A DNA stretch of 64,000 bases from Acetobacter peroxydans (GTDB taxonomy: Bacteria > Pseudomonadota > Alphaproteobacteria > Acetobacterales > Acetobacteraceae). Both the position numbers and the translations under genes were made by a program. Shown one piece after another: positions 17,476-27,481 of this stretch; within the stretch, counting starts at the first letter, position 1, and each line of letters opens with the position of its first letter. The stretch lies in the NCBI RefSeq assembly GCF_006539345.1, contig NZ_BJMV01000006.1, forward strand, positions 1 through 64,000, read 5' to 3'. A model generated the notes under the pieces. It did not search any database. It was not told the origin of the DNA and saw only the letters and a program-made list of their open reading frames with translations.

Positions 17476-18750
17476 TCAGGCCTCGGGCTTGACCAGCACA
17501 TGATGCTTGCGCCCGGCGGAGAGCCTGATAGCGCCATCCACCAGATCCTCGGTTCCGATCAGGCGGTTTTCATCCGCGATCACGACGGTATTCAACCGCG
17601 CACCACCGCCGCGCACCAACCGCCGGGCCTCACCATTGCTTTTGACAAGCCCGGCCTCCGTCAGCAGCCGGAATGCGGGAATACCTTCCGCCAGAGCTGC
17701 GGCAGGCACAGTATGCACCGGCAGGTCGGCCGCAACCGTGCGCCCTTCCTCAAAGGTCTGGCGCGCGGCCTCAGCAGCAGCCAGAGCGGCTTCCCGCCCG
17801 TGGCACAGGGCCGTGGCCTCGGTGGCCAGCACTTTCTTGGCCTCGTTGATCTCGGCACCACCAAGCGCCGCCAGCCTGTCGCATTCTTCCAGTGGCAGTT
17901 CAGTGAACAGACGCAGGAAGCGCCCCACGTCGGCATCTTCCGTATTGCGCCAGAACTGCCAGTAATCGAACACCGAAAGCCGGGCAGCGGACAGCCATAC
18001 CGCTCCTGCCGCCGTCTTGCCCATTTTCGCACCTGATGCCGTCGCCAGCAGCGGTGTTGTCAGGCCCATAACGGTTTTCTGCTCGGTGCGGCGCACCAGT
18101 TCCACGCCCGAGACGATGTTGCCCCACTGGTCAGACCCGCCAAGCTGGAGCCGCGCATCGTACAACCGGTTGAGTTCGCGGAAATCATAAGACTGCAGAA
18201 TGGAGTAATTGAACTCCAGAAAGGTCAGCCCCTGCTCACGCTCAAGCCTGCTCCTGACAGAATCAAAGGACAGCATACGGCTGATGGAAAAATGCACGCC
18301 CACGTCACGCAGCAGGTCGATATAGGAAAGCCGGTCCAGCCAGTCGGCATTGTTGACCAGACGCGCGTCATTCGGCCCCGGCTCGCCGTTTTCTCCAAAA
18401 CTCAGAAACTGGCGAAGGCAGTTTTCGATCCCCGTCATGTTGGCGCGGATGACGTCCTCCGTCATCAGACGGCGCGCTTCCTCACGGAAGGACGGATCGC
18501 CGATACGGGCCGTGCCGCCGCCGATCAGGGCAATGGGGCGATGGCCGTGGCGCTGGAGCAGCCGCAGCATCATAATCTGGATCAGCCCGCCGACATGCAG
18601 GCTGTCCGCTGTGGGGTCGAAGCCGATATACGCCGTAACGGACTGCTGCTCCATCAACGCATCGAGCGCCTGCGCGTCCGTGCACTGAAAAATGAAGCCG
18701 CGCGCCGCTGCCTCCCGCATGAAAGCGCTGCGAAATCCGTTTGCGTCCAT
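17476..18750 (-). CDS. tyrS: Tyrosyl-tRNA synthetase
   Basis: Class I aminoacyl-tRNA synthetase charging tRNA-Tyr; 424 residues. The HIGH-type motif is [17 protein letters not shown], the tyrosine pocket includes [10 protein letters not shown] and [14 protein letters not shown], and the KMSKS-equivalent loop is AKMGKT, as in the bacterial TyrRS-alpha class. A C-terminal S4 RNA-binding domain covers about the last 75 residues (ending HVLVKPEA). It is the last gene of a leftward run (PLP protein, histidine phosphatase, tldD, tyrS) but has a 110-bp gap from tldD, so a separate promoter is possible. Confidence 0.97.
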   Translation of the reverse strand: MDANGFRSAFMREAAARGFIFQCTDAQALDALMEQQSVTAYIGFDPTADSLHVGGLIQIMMLRLLQRHGHRPIALIGGGTARIGDPSFREEARRLMTEDVIRANMTGIENCLRQFLSFGENGEPGPNDARLVNNADWLDRLSYIDLLRDVGVHFSISRMLSFDSVRSRLEREQGLTFLEFNYSILQSYDFRELNRLYDARLQLGGSDQWGNIVSGVELVRRTEQKTVMGLTTPLLATASGAKMGKTAAGAVWLSAARLSVFDYWQFWRNTEDADVGRFLRLFTELPLEECDRLAALGGAEINEAKKVLATEATALCHGREAALAAAEAARQTFEEGRTVAADLPVHTVPAAALAEGIPAFRLLTEAGLVKSNGEARRLVRGGGARLNTVVIADENRLIGTEDLVDGAIRLSAGRKHHVLVKPEA

Positions 18751-18860
18751 TATCCTGTTTTCCTCTCATCCGCCCAAAGCCACGCCCGTGCAGGTCTGGC
18801 CCCGTCCGGCTCACGCTCTAGCATGGCGGCCAGACAAGCGGAACCGGGGCGGTGGCGTGC

Positions 18861-20339
18861 TTACGCCGTGCCGCCTACCGTCAGCCCGGTCATTTTAAGG
18901 GTAGGCTGGCCTACGCCCACCGGCACGCCCTGACCGGCCTTGCCGCAGGTGCCAATACCGGGATCAAGCTCCAGATTGCCACCTATCATGGAAATCTGGC
19001 TCATGGCCTCGGCCCCGCTGCCGATCAGCGTCGCCCCCTTGACCGGCGCGCCCACCTTGCCGTCCTCGATCAGATAGGCTTCCGACGCCGCGAACACGAA
19101 CTTGCCCGAGGTGATATCCACCTGCCCGCCGCCAAAATGCACCGCATACAGGCCGCGCTTGACGGAGCGGATCATCTCCTCCGTGGTGGCGGAGCCCGGC
19201 TGCATGATGGTGTTGGTCATGCGGGGCAGGGGCATGTGCGCATAGGACTCGCGGCGGCCATTGCCCGTGGGGGCCATGCCCATCAGGCGGGCGTTCAGCC
19301 TGTCCTGCAGGTAGCCGCGCAGAATCCCGTCTTCTATCAGCACCGTGCGGCCGGTGGGCGTGCCTTCATCATCTATCGTCAGGCTGCCACGGCGGTCGGG
19401 CAGGGTGCCATCGTCAATCACCGTCACGCCGGGGGAGGCCACGCGCGTGCCCATGCGGCCCGAAAATACCGACGTGCCCTTGCGATTGAAATCGCCTTCA
19501 AGCCCGTGGCCCACCGCTTCATGCAACAGAATACCGGGCCAGCCGGCCCCCAGCACCACCTCCATCTGCCCGGCGGGGGCGGGGCGCGCTTCCAGCGCTA
19601 CAAGCGCCTGACGCAACGCTTCTTCCACAGCCCCTTGCCAGGCTTCGGGCTCCAGCAGGCGGTTGATGGCATAGCGCCCGCCCAGACCGTGGCCACCGCT
19701 TTCGCGCCGCCCATCCTGCTCGACCACGACAGACACATTCAGCCGCACCAATGGCCGCAGATCCGCCACCCGCGCACCATCAGGCCGGATGATCTGCACC
19801 GCCTGCCACTCGCCCGACAGCGAGGCCATGACCTGCACCACCCGGCTGTCGCGCCCACGGGCATAGGCGTCAATCTCGCTCAAAAGGCCGGAGCGGGTGG
19901 TAAAATCCGTATCGCCCAGCGGATTGGCGTCCGTGTAGAGCCACTGGTTAGTAGGGCGCGGCGGCTGCGCCAGGGTGCCGGAACGCCCTGCCCGGACAGC
20001 GCCCACCGCATTGGCCGCGCGTGTTACGGCATCGCGGCTGAGTTCATCAGCATGGGCAAAGCCCGTTTCCTCACCCAGCACGGCGCGCAGCCCAAAGCCC
20101 GAGCTGGTGTTGAACGAGGCGGAACGGATCACCCCATCATCCAGCGCAATGGATTCGCTCTCGCGGTATTCGAGAAACAGTTCGCCATCGTCCATGCCCG
20201 CAAGGGCCTTGCGGGTCAGGGTTTCGGCCTCATCACGGCCCAGCGTGGCGCCGGGACGCTCAAAGAACAGCGTGTCCGTAACCGCCAGCGCCCCCGGCGA
20301 GCCTGACAGACCACCTGACTGAGTGAACGATGTTGTCAT
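18861..20339 (-). CDS. tldD: Metalloprotease TldD
   Basis: TldD subunit of the TldD/TldE(PmbA) heterodimeric zinc peptidase that trims unfolded peptides and matures some modified peptides; 492 residues. The zinc motif lies in GILLHEAVGHGLEGDFNRKG (HExxxH), and LNARLMGMAPTGNGRRESYA and PRMTNTIMQPGSATTEEMI are family signatures. The ATG at 20339 is preferred over a TTG two codons earlier because GGGAAGG lies about eight bases before it. The partner PmbA is not in the window. The histidine phosphatase gene ends about 50 bp upstream, so the genes may share a transcript. Confidence 0.95.
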   Translation of the reverse strand: MTTSFTQSGGLSGSPGALAVTDTLFFERPGATLGRDEAETLTRKALAGMDDGELFLEYRESESIALDDGVIRSASFNTSSGFGLRAVLGEETGFAHADELSRDAVTRAANAVGAVRAGRSGTLAQPPRPTNQWLYTDANPLGDTDFTTRSGLLSEIDAYARGRDSRVVQVMASLSGEWQAVQIIRPDGARVADLRPLVRLNVSVVVEQDGRRESGGHGLGGRYAINRLLEPEAWQGAVEEALRQALVALEARPAPAGQMEVVLGAGWPGILLHEAVGHGLEGDFNRKGTSVFSGRMGTRVASPGVTVIDDGTLPDRRGSLTIDDEGTPTGRTVLIEDGILRGYLQDRLNARLMGMAPTGNGRRESYAHMPLPRMTNTIMQPGSATTEEMIRSVKRGLYAVHFGGGQVDITSGKFVFAASEAYLIEDGKVGAPVKGATLIGSGAEAMSQISMIGGNLELDPGIGTCGKAGQGVPVGVGQPTLKMTGLTVGGTA

Positions 20340-20390
20340 GACCAAAAACCTTCCCTGACAGGGGCAGAAAGACAGTAGTGCGGCCTGCGT

Positions 20391-21110
20391 TCAGACGCCG
20401 GGCAGTTCGTTCACGGTTACAACCCGCCAGCCCGCCTCAAGCCGTTCCAGAATGGTGACAGACAGATTCTGCACCGAAAAATGCAGCGCCGTTTCGGCAT
20501 GTATGCGCAGTGCATGGGCCAGCGCACAGCGGATAACGCCACCATGGGCGATGGCTACCACATCCTGCCGGGCGTACTGCGCGGCCAACCTGTCCAGCAG
20601 GTGGCCCACCCGCGCGCAGACATCGGCAACACTTTCACCCTCCGGCGGTCGGTCGGTCGCTCCCACTGGCCAGAAAGGGTGCGGCGGCAGGCTCAGATGA
20701 TCCGGCAGCCGCTCATAAGCCAGCCCCTGCCAGCGCCCGAGGTTCTGCTCGATCAGCTCTGGCTCCACCTTCAGCGCGGGCAGTGTGCCATCGGCCAGCG
20801 TATAGCCTGCATCAAAAATCGCCTGCGCGGTGCGCTGCGTGCGGGACAGCGGGCTGACCAGCCAGTGCGCCTGCTCGGGCAGGCGGGCCGCCAGCGCGCG
20901 ATACATAGGCTGCTGCGCCACCAGACTGTCCGGGCAGAGCGGCACGTCCATACTACCGTACATGCACAGCCGGGCGTTTTCTTCCACCAATGCGTGGCGG
21001 ATCAGCCAGAACCGCGTAATGCCTGCCTCAAGCTTGGGGCCGTCGAGAAAATGTTCCTGCGTGTCCTGCACGCCTGCAAGGGTCTCGCTGCCGAGGGTAG
21101 GATCGCTCAT
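20391..21110 (-). CDS. Histidine phosphatase family protein (phosphoglycerate mutase-like)
   Basis: Probable phosphomonoesterase of 239 residues in the branch-1 histidine phosphatase clan. The catalytic core begins FWLIRHALVEEN; the usual RHG is RHA here. A second core element is SPLSRTQRTAQAIF, the acid/base region is ELIEQNLGRWQGLAYE, and the second His is in VVAIAHGGVIRCALAHAL. The domain resembles CobC/GpmB-like phosphatases. The ATG at 21110 overlaps the stop of the upstream PLP-fold gene in an ATGA, so the two are translationally coupled and may act in one pathway. The substrate is unknown. Confidence 0.85.
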   Translation of the reverse strand: MSDPTLGSETLAGVQDTQEHFLDGPKLEAGITRFWLIRHALVEENARLCMYGSMDVPLCPDSLVAQQPMYRALAARLPEQAHWLVSPLSRTQRTAQAIFDAGYTLADGTLPALKVEPELIEQNLGRWQGLAYERLPDHLSLPPHPFWPVGATDRPPEGESVADVCARVGHLLDRLAAQYARQDVVAIAHGGVIRCALAHALRIHAETALHFSVQNLSVTILERLEAGWRVVTVNELPGV

Positions 21111-23203
21111 GGGCCTGTTGTGCGGCCCCCGCCGCTCAAGCGCAAGAGCGGAAATACGCTCGCGGCACACGGAACGGGATCACGCGCGGCTATGCTTTCC
21201 CAGTGATCGAGCACGAATACGAGCTTGCGCAGCACCTGCACGACAGCCTGTATATGAACGGCGGTTTCAGTGGCGGCATCGGCTTCCTCCGCCGTAACGT
21301 GCCGCGCGCTCGCCGCGATCCGCAATGCTCCTGCAATCCCCCCCTGCGCCTGTTCGCAGGGCAGGGCGACCGGCTGGCCGACATGGCACGGCACCGCTAC
21401 CAGCGCGCGCAGGGCGATGGCGCCCGGACCATCAGGCACATAGGCGGAAAGATCAGCCTGCAACCAGCGATGCAGTCTGCGGCTACGATCCATATCCAGC
21501 ACGGCGGGCCGCACATGATCGGCCTCCCGTGCAGAGGGTGCCAGCACCAGAAAGGTCAGGATACTTTCTTCCCATGTCCAATGCTCCCTTTGCGCGGATG
21601 CAAGCAGCCGCACCATGGGGCAGGCAGTCAGAACCTCGGCCACGCCTGAAAGAAACAGATCAAGCCTGTGCTGCCGCTCCTGCACGGGGGTGGCGGTAAA
21701 GGCCGCCATTTCGGCACAGGCCCCCCGCCAGCGCAGGAACAGCCCGGCGTTGAAGCCTTCGGGCAGGCAGGCAGCAACAGGCGCGGCGGGCCATTCCGCC
21801 CGCCATGCGTAATCGCCCAGGCCGGTGGGCAACGCCGCGGGCAGGCCTTCGGCCATGTCGTCTGCGCGCGCTGCAGCTGCCTCCGCCACACGAGCGCCCT
21901 CGTTCTCGCCCGACAGCCGCTGCCGCCAGTGCTGGGGCAGCAGCAACGCGCCACAGAACGGTGGCCCGGCATAGAATTTCGACCCCGTGACCATGACCGC
22001 CCAGCCCCGGCGCAGGAAGGCCCCGGCCTCTTCCGGCAGAAAGCGGGCCTGGCACCCGTCAACCAGCACATCAATCTGCCCCGGAAAACGCTGGCACAGC
22101 GCCTCGACCCCCGCGGCGTCAGGCATGACAAGCCCGGTCTTGGATACATCGAGAACATACAGCAGAACCCGCCGCCCCAGACGGATGGCCTGTTCGATCT
22201 GGGCCGTGCAGTCCGCCAGCACGTCGCGCGACTGACGCGGCGTGCCATCCGCCTCGCGTACGGCCACGGGGACACACGCTGTCTGGGCGGAGAAACCCTC
22301 CACCACAGCATCTTTTTCCACCGTCATGCCATGCGCCGAGCGAATGGCGAAATGACGCCCGCAGGCGGCCTGCGGCACGCCAGAGCCGGTTTCCTCTGCG
22401 CCCGGCAGCACGATGGTCACGGGGCTGCCACGCAACGCGCACATCGCCGTAGCGGCCATGGCGCAGTCCGTGCCTGAAGCCGCCAGAATGACGTGATCGG
22501 GACTGTCCGCACCAAAAAAATCGGCCAGAAATGCCTTAACTTCCAGTGTCGCGGCTGAAACGGTCGCGGCCATGGCCTCTTTATCCGGCCAGTCGTGCGC
22601 AAGGGCGCGCACCAGCGCGAGCCGTGCCGCGCGGGCAGAGGCAAAACCGCGTGCAGACGGATCAGACGCGGTGGAGGACGCAAACGCCAGCACCTCCGGC
22701 CGGGGCAAACTGCCCACGCCATAGCGGTTCAGGCCGTTTCCAGCCTGACCGTCCAGCCGCTCGTCCCCTCCTGATGCCAGAATACGAGCGGTAGAGGGCA
22801 ATAGATCCCACACGGCACAGGCCCATGGGTGCAGGGTCTCGGCACCTTCAAGCGCATTGACCCCACGGCTGGCGGGCACCTGCTCCAACACAGGCGCCAG
22901 CGCCATCAGGCAGGCATCCAACGCGCCGGGGGGCGGCACGGATACCTCCGCCAGACAGGCCAGCGGGCCGGTAGGCAACACCGCTGCCCTGTGCGCCACG
23001 GCCAGTCCTGGCGGCGTGGTACAGGCAACGGCACGGGCCGCCGCAATCAGATAACGGGCTGCAATGGCGGGCGACACCACCGCGCCTGCGAACAGGGCTT
23101 CCAGTTCCTGCAGGAGCAGGGCATGAAAGGAAGGAAACGACGCGTGACAGGCGCTCTCCACCCCGCCAACATCAGAGACATTACTCCCTGCATTGTCCGG
23201 CAT
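21107..23203 (-). CDS. Uncharacterised large PLP-dependent (type I fold) protein
   Basis: 698 residues from the ATG at 23203 (AGGA eight bases upstream); the frame stays open further back, without family features. The central part looks like a fold-type I PLP enzyme. A phosphate-binding turn ASGTDCAMAATAM lies about residue 243, an Asp-x-x-Gln (VDGCQARF) about 382-385, and a probable Schiff-base lysine in MVTGSKFYAGPPF about 409, recalling cysteine desulfurase/kynureninase-like proteins. About 170 residues precede the core with no recognised domain, and the C-terminal 250 residues are also atypical, so it is much longer than ordinary class V aminotransferases (about 400). It is coupled by ATGA to a histidine phosphatase. 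Reaction and substrate are unknown. Confidence 0.75.
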   Translation of the reverse strand: MPDNAGSNVSDVGGVESACHASFPSFHALLLQELEALFAGAVVSPAIAARYLIAAARAVACTTPPGLAVAHRAAVLPTGPLACLAEVSVPPPGALDACLMALAPVLEQVPASRGVNALEGAETLHPWACAVWDLLPSTARILASGGDERLDGQAGNGLNRYGVGSLPRPEVLAFASSTASDPSARGFASARAARLALVRALAHDWPDKEAMAATVSAATLEVKAFLADFFGADSPDHVILAASGTDCAMAATAMCALRGSPVTIVLPGAEETGSGVPQAACGRHFAIRSAHGMTVEKDAVVEGFSAQTACVPVAVREADGTPRQSRDVLADCTAQIEQAIRLGRRVLLYVLDVSKTGLVMPDAAGVEALCQRFPGQIDVLVDGCQARFLPEEAGAFLRRGWAVMVTGSKFYAGPPFCGALLLPQHWRQRLSGENEGARVAEAAAARADDMAEGLPAALPTGLGDYAWRAEWPAAPVAACLPEGFNAGLFLRWRGACAEMAAFTATPVQERQHRLDLFLSGVAEVLTACPMVRLLASAQREHWTWEESILTFLVLAPSAREADHVRPAVLDMDRSRRLHRWLQADLSAYVPDGPGAIALRALVAVPCHVGQPVALPCEQAQGGIAGALRIAASARHVTAEEADAATETAVHIQAVVQVLRKLVFVLDHWESIAARDPVPCAASVFPLLRLSGGGRTTGP

Positions 23204-23453
23204 GGTGACGTCCTGACCTGATCTGACTGGCAAGTTCAGCGCTTGGCTCTCCGGTTCGCGTTTATGGACAGTTCCGGCTACCTTGCCACAAGAAAGCCGT
23301 ACACGGGTGCTGCAAAAACGCATACCTCCAGAAACCACACACCCCGGTTTTTTCCTCCATACCATCTTCCGCCCCGGCTGTTAGCCCATATGCGACGTTT
23401 ATCTGTCACACTGTCTCCAGCGGGGCACGGATGGCGGTTCACATTGAACCGGC

Positions 23454-26246
23454 ATGACTGCTAAGAAGTTCAGGACAGTTGAGACTTTTCAGACGGGTAT
23501 GTCTTGCCCGTCTCCAGACCAGGAAGCCGTATCATTGGCGCGCACAAGCCCACCTGCACAGGACCGTTCATTTTCGCCGCCCCGCAAGAACACGCTGCAT
23601 CGCCGTCTGGAAGAGGCAGGCGGTCTGTTGCTGTGCGGGCTGGCCTGTGTACTGCTGGTGGCGCTGGCCAGCTACAACCCGGCTGACCCGTCCTTTAATA
23701 CCGCGACCGGGCAGCCGCCCACCAACCTGCTGGGTCTGACCGGCTCGTTCGTGGCCGATGGGCTGTTACAGGGGCTGGGGCTGGGCGGGTTACTCCCCGC
23801 CTGCCTACTGCTGATCTGGGGCTGGCGGCTGATGGCGCACCATGTGCGCGGGCTGGAGCCGTGGTCACTGGTCGGGCTGCGGGCGGCGGCGGTTCTGGGC
23901 CTGCTCCCTGTAGCGGCGGCACTGCTGGCGGCCATTCCACTCCTGTTTACGGCGCTGCCCACTCCGCACTGGCCGTCCGAGGCGGGGCTGGGTGGCGGCA
24001 TTGGCCGCTCCATCGCGCTCGCGGCGGTTTCCGCTGGCATGGCGGCCATTGGCCCGGCAGGCGGCATGGTGGTCTGGCTTATGGGCGGGCTGCTGGCCTG
24101 CATGTTGCTGGCGCTGGGCACGGGCCTGCGCCGCGAGGAATGGCTGACTCTGTGGCGCGCTGGCAGCCTGCCCCTCCGTCTGGGCCGCCTTGCGGTCCGT
24201 GCGGCAAGGCGGACCACGGCCCGTCAAAGCCCGCCCGCACAGCAAGGGCCCGCCGCTCCCCGGCCTGCCCCGTACGCACAGGCCGCCAACGCACAAGCCC
24301 CGCGCACGACGCCCACCGGCAGCGCCTTTACCGCAACCCGCGCGCCCGCCTACGCGGAGGAACTGGACGACCCGAACGACCCCTACGCCATTCCGCGCGC
24401 CCAGCGGCCGGATTACAGCGCACCGCCCCCCCCGCATGAAAGCGGTACCGCCCTTGTCCTGCACCAGCATACCCAGGCAGCAGCGCCCGCGGTACACTCT
24501 CCGACCGCCGACCTCACGCCCTACAGGCCTGTGCGCGAAACGGAGCATGATGGGGCGGAGACAGAGCTTTCACCCGTTCCCGCACGTCCCCCCGCCAGCG
24601 CTGGGGCACAGGCCGAGCCTTCGCGCAATGGCCTGCTGGGGCGGCTGTTCGCCGCAGGCCGCCGCGACACCGCCGACGCCCCCGCAGCAGCCGGGCAGGC
24701 TGGGCGCGCGGGAGCCGAACGCCGCCGCGCAGGCTGGGAGCAGCCGCCGCTGTCGCTGCTACGCCCCGCACCGGCCCATGCTGCCCGCCTCGGCCCCTCG
24801 CCAGAGGCCCTGAACGCCACGGCCCTGCTGCTGGAGCAGACGCTGGCCGATTACGGCGTGCAGGGAAAAATTTCCGGCATGAGCGCCGGGCCGGTTGTCA
24901 CGCTGTACGAGTTCGAACCCGCACCGGGCATCCGCTCGGCGCGCGTTATCGGGCTGGCGGATGACGTCGCACGGTCGCTGTCTGTGCTGAGCGTGCGCAT
25001 CGCCACCGTGCCGGGCCGCAATGTCATGGGCATTGAAGTGCCCAACCAGACGCGTGAAACCGTGTATCTGTCCGAGTTGCTCGACCAGCCTTCGTGGCAG
25101 CAGGAAGCGGGGCAACTGCCGCTTGCTCTGGGCAAGGACATCGCGGGCGAGCCGGTGCTGAGCGATCTGGCGCGTATGCCGCACCTGCTGGTGGCGGGCA
25201 CCACGGGTTCGGGCAAGTCTGTGGGCGTGAACGCCATGATCCTGTCGCTGCTGTTCCGCTTCTCGCCCGATGAATGCCGCCTGATCATGATCGACCCCAA
25301 GGTGCTGGAGCTTTCGATCTATGACGGGATTCCGCACCTGCTGACGCCGGTGGTGACAGACCCACCGGACGCGGTGAAAGCCCTCAAATGGGTGGTGCGC
25401 GAAATGGACCGCCGTTACCGCACCATGGCGCATCTGCAGGTGCGCAACATTGCAGGCTACAACGCCCGCGCGGCCGAAGCTCTGGCCGATGGCGAGGTGG
25501 TGGTGCGCCGCGTGCAGACCGGATTCGACCCCGAAACCGGCACGCCCGTCTTTGAGGAACAGTCGGTCTCGCTCAACCCCATGCCGTATATCGTGGTCAT
25601 TATCGACGAAATGGCCGACCTGATGATGACGGCGGGCAAGGAAATCGACGCCTGCGTGCAGCGGCTGGCGCAAAAGGCCCGTGCGGCGGGTATTCACGTC
25701 ATCATGGCCACGCAGCGCCCCTCGGTGGATGTGATCACCGGCACCATCAAGGCCAACTTCCCTACCCGTATCTCGTTTCAGGTTATCAGCAAGTTCGACA
25801 GCCGCACCATTCTGGGTGAACAGGGGGCCGAACAGCTTCTGGGGCAGGGCGACATGCTGTTCATGCAGGGCGGCGGCCGCATTACCCGCGTGCATGGGCC
25901 TTTTGTGGCCGACCATGAAGTGGAGCAGGTTGTCAGCTTCCTGAAAGAACAGGGCGAACCTGTCTATGATGAGGACGTGCTGTCCGAACCGGCGGATGAA
26001 GCCCCAGCCGGAAGCAGCAGCAGCCGAGGCAACAGCGAAAACGGTGAGGCGGACCTGTATACCGAGGCCGTGTCCATCGTCACACAGGAAGGCAAGGCCT
26101 CGACCTCCTTCATCCAGCGCCATCTCTCTATTGGCTACAACCGTGCTGCCAAGCTGATTGAACAGATGGAAAAAGAAGGCGTGATCAGCCGCGCCGATCA
26201 TGTGGGCCGCCGCAAGGTGCTGGTTGGCCCCAACCGCGAGGACTGA
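23454..26246 (+). CDS. ftsK: DNA translocase FtsK
   Basis: Septal DNA pump that clears chromosomes at division; 930 residues. Four hydrophobic segments lie between about residues 55 and 215, followed by a Pro/Ala/Arg-rich linker to about residue 450. The motor domain contains Walker A ([14 protein letters not shown], about residue 582) and Walker B ([14 protein letters not shown], about 711), with [20 protein letters not shown]. The C-terminal gamma winged helix ([20 protein letters not shown], then [19 protein letters not shown]) reads KOPS-type polar sequences. The start is the ATG at 23454; a second ATG at 23499 is possible. It is followed after two bases by an RluA-family gene. Confidence 0.96.
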   Translation: MTAKKFRTVETFQTGMSCPSPDQEAVSLARTSPPAQDRSFSPPRKNTLHRRLEEAGGLLLCGLACVLLVALASYNPADPSFNTATGQPPTNLLGLTGSFVADGLLQGLGLGGLLPACLLLIWGWRLMAHHVRGLEPWSLVGLRAAAVLGLLPVAAALLAAIPLLFTALPTPHWPSEAGLGGGIGRSIALAAVSAGMAAIGPAGGMVVWLMGGLLACMLLALGTGLRREEWLTLWRAGSLPLRLGRLAVRAARRTTARQSPPAQQGPAAPRPAPYAQAANAQAPRTTPTGSAFTATRAPAYAEELDDPNDPYAIPRAQRPDYSAPPPPHESGTALVLHQHTQAAAPAVHSPTADLTPYRPVRETEHDGAETELSPVPARPPASAGAQAEPSRNGLLGRLFAAGRRDTADAPAAAGQAGRAGAERRRAGWEQPPLSLLRPAPAHAARLGPSPEALNATALLLEQTLADYGVQGKISGMSAGPVVTLYEFEPAPGIRSARVIGLADDVARSLSVLSVRIATVPGRNVMGIEVPNQTRETVYLSELLDQPSWQQEAGQLPLALGKDIAGEPVLSDLARMPHLLVAGTTGSGKSVGVNAMILSLLFRFSPDECRLIMIDPKVLELSIYDGIPHLLTPVVTDPPDAVKALKWVVREMDRRYRTMAHLQVRNIAGYNARAAEALADGEVVVRRVQTGFDPETGTPVFEEQSVSLNPMPYIVVIIDEMADLMMTAGKEIDACVQRLAQKARAAGIHVIMATQRPSVDVITGTIKANFPTRISFQVISKFDSRTILGEQGAEQLLGQGDMLFMQGGGRITRVHGPFVADHEVEQVVSFLKEQGEPVYDEDVLSEPADEAPAGSSSSRGNSENGEADLYTEAVSIVTQEGKASTSFIQRHLSIGYNRAAKLIEQMEKEGVISRADHVGRRKVLVGPNRED

Positions 26247-26248
26247 AC

Positions 26249-27442
26249 ATGCCCCCCACCGAACGCAGACCGACCAGACCACACGCCAGACCAACCGGGA
26301 AACCGCACGCCAGACCGCGCGCCGGTAACCCGGACAAGGCTCGGGACAGAACACAGGATGGCCCGCAGGGTACACAGCGGGACACGCGACAAGGCGCTCG
26401 CCGTCCGGCCCGGCCTCACGGCGCACCACGGAACGCAACCGAACGCCCTGCGGCCTCTCCGGGCCGGGCTGGGTTCAACCCCACGGACCGGGGCACGACA
26501 GACCACCCCGCAGCGCGACCGGGCACACGGGCCACCACCCGGCCCAACACGCGCTCTGGCGCGCAGCCCGGCGCGCGGCACAATGCCCCGGCAGGCCGTG
26601 CGCCACAGGCCAAGGCTCCCGGCGCACGCGGCCCCCGGAACGGCGGCAACACCCGCCCCCGCTCGGGAGGTGCCGCGCCCCATGGCCGCCATGACAGGCC
26701 GGGCCGGGCGGCCGCAGCGCATGTGGCCCCCGATACGCTGACGCCCCCCGCACCGCCGCGGCCCGTGCCGACCGAGCCTCTGCCCGTGCTGTATCAGGAC
26801 CGCCATGTGGTGATCGTGAACAAACCGGCGGGCCTGCCCGTTCATGCCGGGCCGCGCGGCGGGCTCTGTGTGGAAGACTGGTTTCCCCTGCTCTCGCGCC
26901 GGGCAGATGGCCCCTGGCTGGTTCACCGGCTGGATGCCGATACCGCAGGCTGCCTTGCCATCGCCCTGCGCAAACAGCCGCTTGTGGCCATGCAACAGGC
27001 CTTTGCCAACCACACGGCGCGCAAGACCTACTGGGCCATTGTCCGCAATGGCCCCAAGGAGGAGACAGGCCGGATAGACCTGCCGCTGGTACGCGAGAAC
27101 ACGCCCACCGGCTGGCATATGCGCCCAGACCCCAAATCCGCTGGTGGAGGCAAAAACGCCGCCACCACGCTGTGGCGGGTTCTGGGCCGGAGCAGGGATC
27201 TGTGCTGGCTGGAACTGACACTGCTGAGCGGGCGCACCCATCAGGCGCGTGTGCACTGTGCCGCCATGGGCTGGCCGATCGTGGGGGATTCCCTCTACGG
27301 CACGGCCGACGCGCGGGGCCTGCATCTGCTGGCGCAAGGCCTGTCCCTGCCGCTGGAGCCTGCCATTACGGTCACGGCCCCACCGCCGCCCCCTATGCAG
27401 GCAGCCCTGCGGGCCTGCGGCTGGGAGCCTTCCGAACCCTAA
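26249..27442 (+). CDS. RluA-family pseudouridine synthase with long disordered N-terminal tail
   Basis: 397 residues. Residues 1 to about 175 are a low-complexity, very basic stretch of Arg, Pro, Gly, Ala and Thr (for example RPTRPHARPTGKPHARPRAG) with no globular domain. The catalytic RluA domain follows: VLYQDRHVVIVNKPAGLPVH, then WLVHRLDADTAGCLAIAL, with the nucleophilic Asp in HRLDADTAG (about residue 230), and ELTLLSGRTHQARVHCAAMG. It isomerises uridine in rRNA or tRNA; the exact site cannot be assigned. The tail may bind RNA non-specifically. It begins two bases after the ftsK stop and converges on the dsbD-like gene. The tail could be partly untranslated if a later start is used, but the first ATG with the ftsK spacing is the simplest. 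Confidence 0.87.
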   Translation: MPPTERRPTRPHARPTGKPHARPRAGNPDKARDRTQDGPQGTQRDTRQGARRPARPHGAPRNATERPAASPGRAGFNPTDRGTTDHPAARPGTRATTRPNTRSGAQPGARHNAPAGRAPQAKAPGARGPRNGGNTRPRSGGAAPHGRHDRPGRAAAAHVAPDTLTPPAPPRPVPTEPLPVLYQDRHVVIVNKPAGLPVHAGPRGGLCVEDWFPLLSRRADGPWLVHRLDADTAGCLAIALRKQPLVAMQQAFANHTARKTYWAIVRNGPKEETGRIDLPLVRENTPTGWHMRPDPKSAGGGKNAATTLWRVLGRSRDLCWLELTLLSGRTHQARVHCAAMGWPIVGDSLYGTADARGLHLLAQGLSLPLEPAITVTAPPPPPMQAALRACGWEPSEP

Positions 27443-27481
27443 GCTGGGGCTGAAGCCGCCGCCCGCACGCCGCGCCGCACA

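Noticed and set aside
18852..20306. A 484-codon plus-strand frame opposite tldD
   Set aside because: Antisense to a well-supported TldD with its metal motif; the product is low-complexity Arg/His/Ala/Gly.
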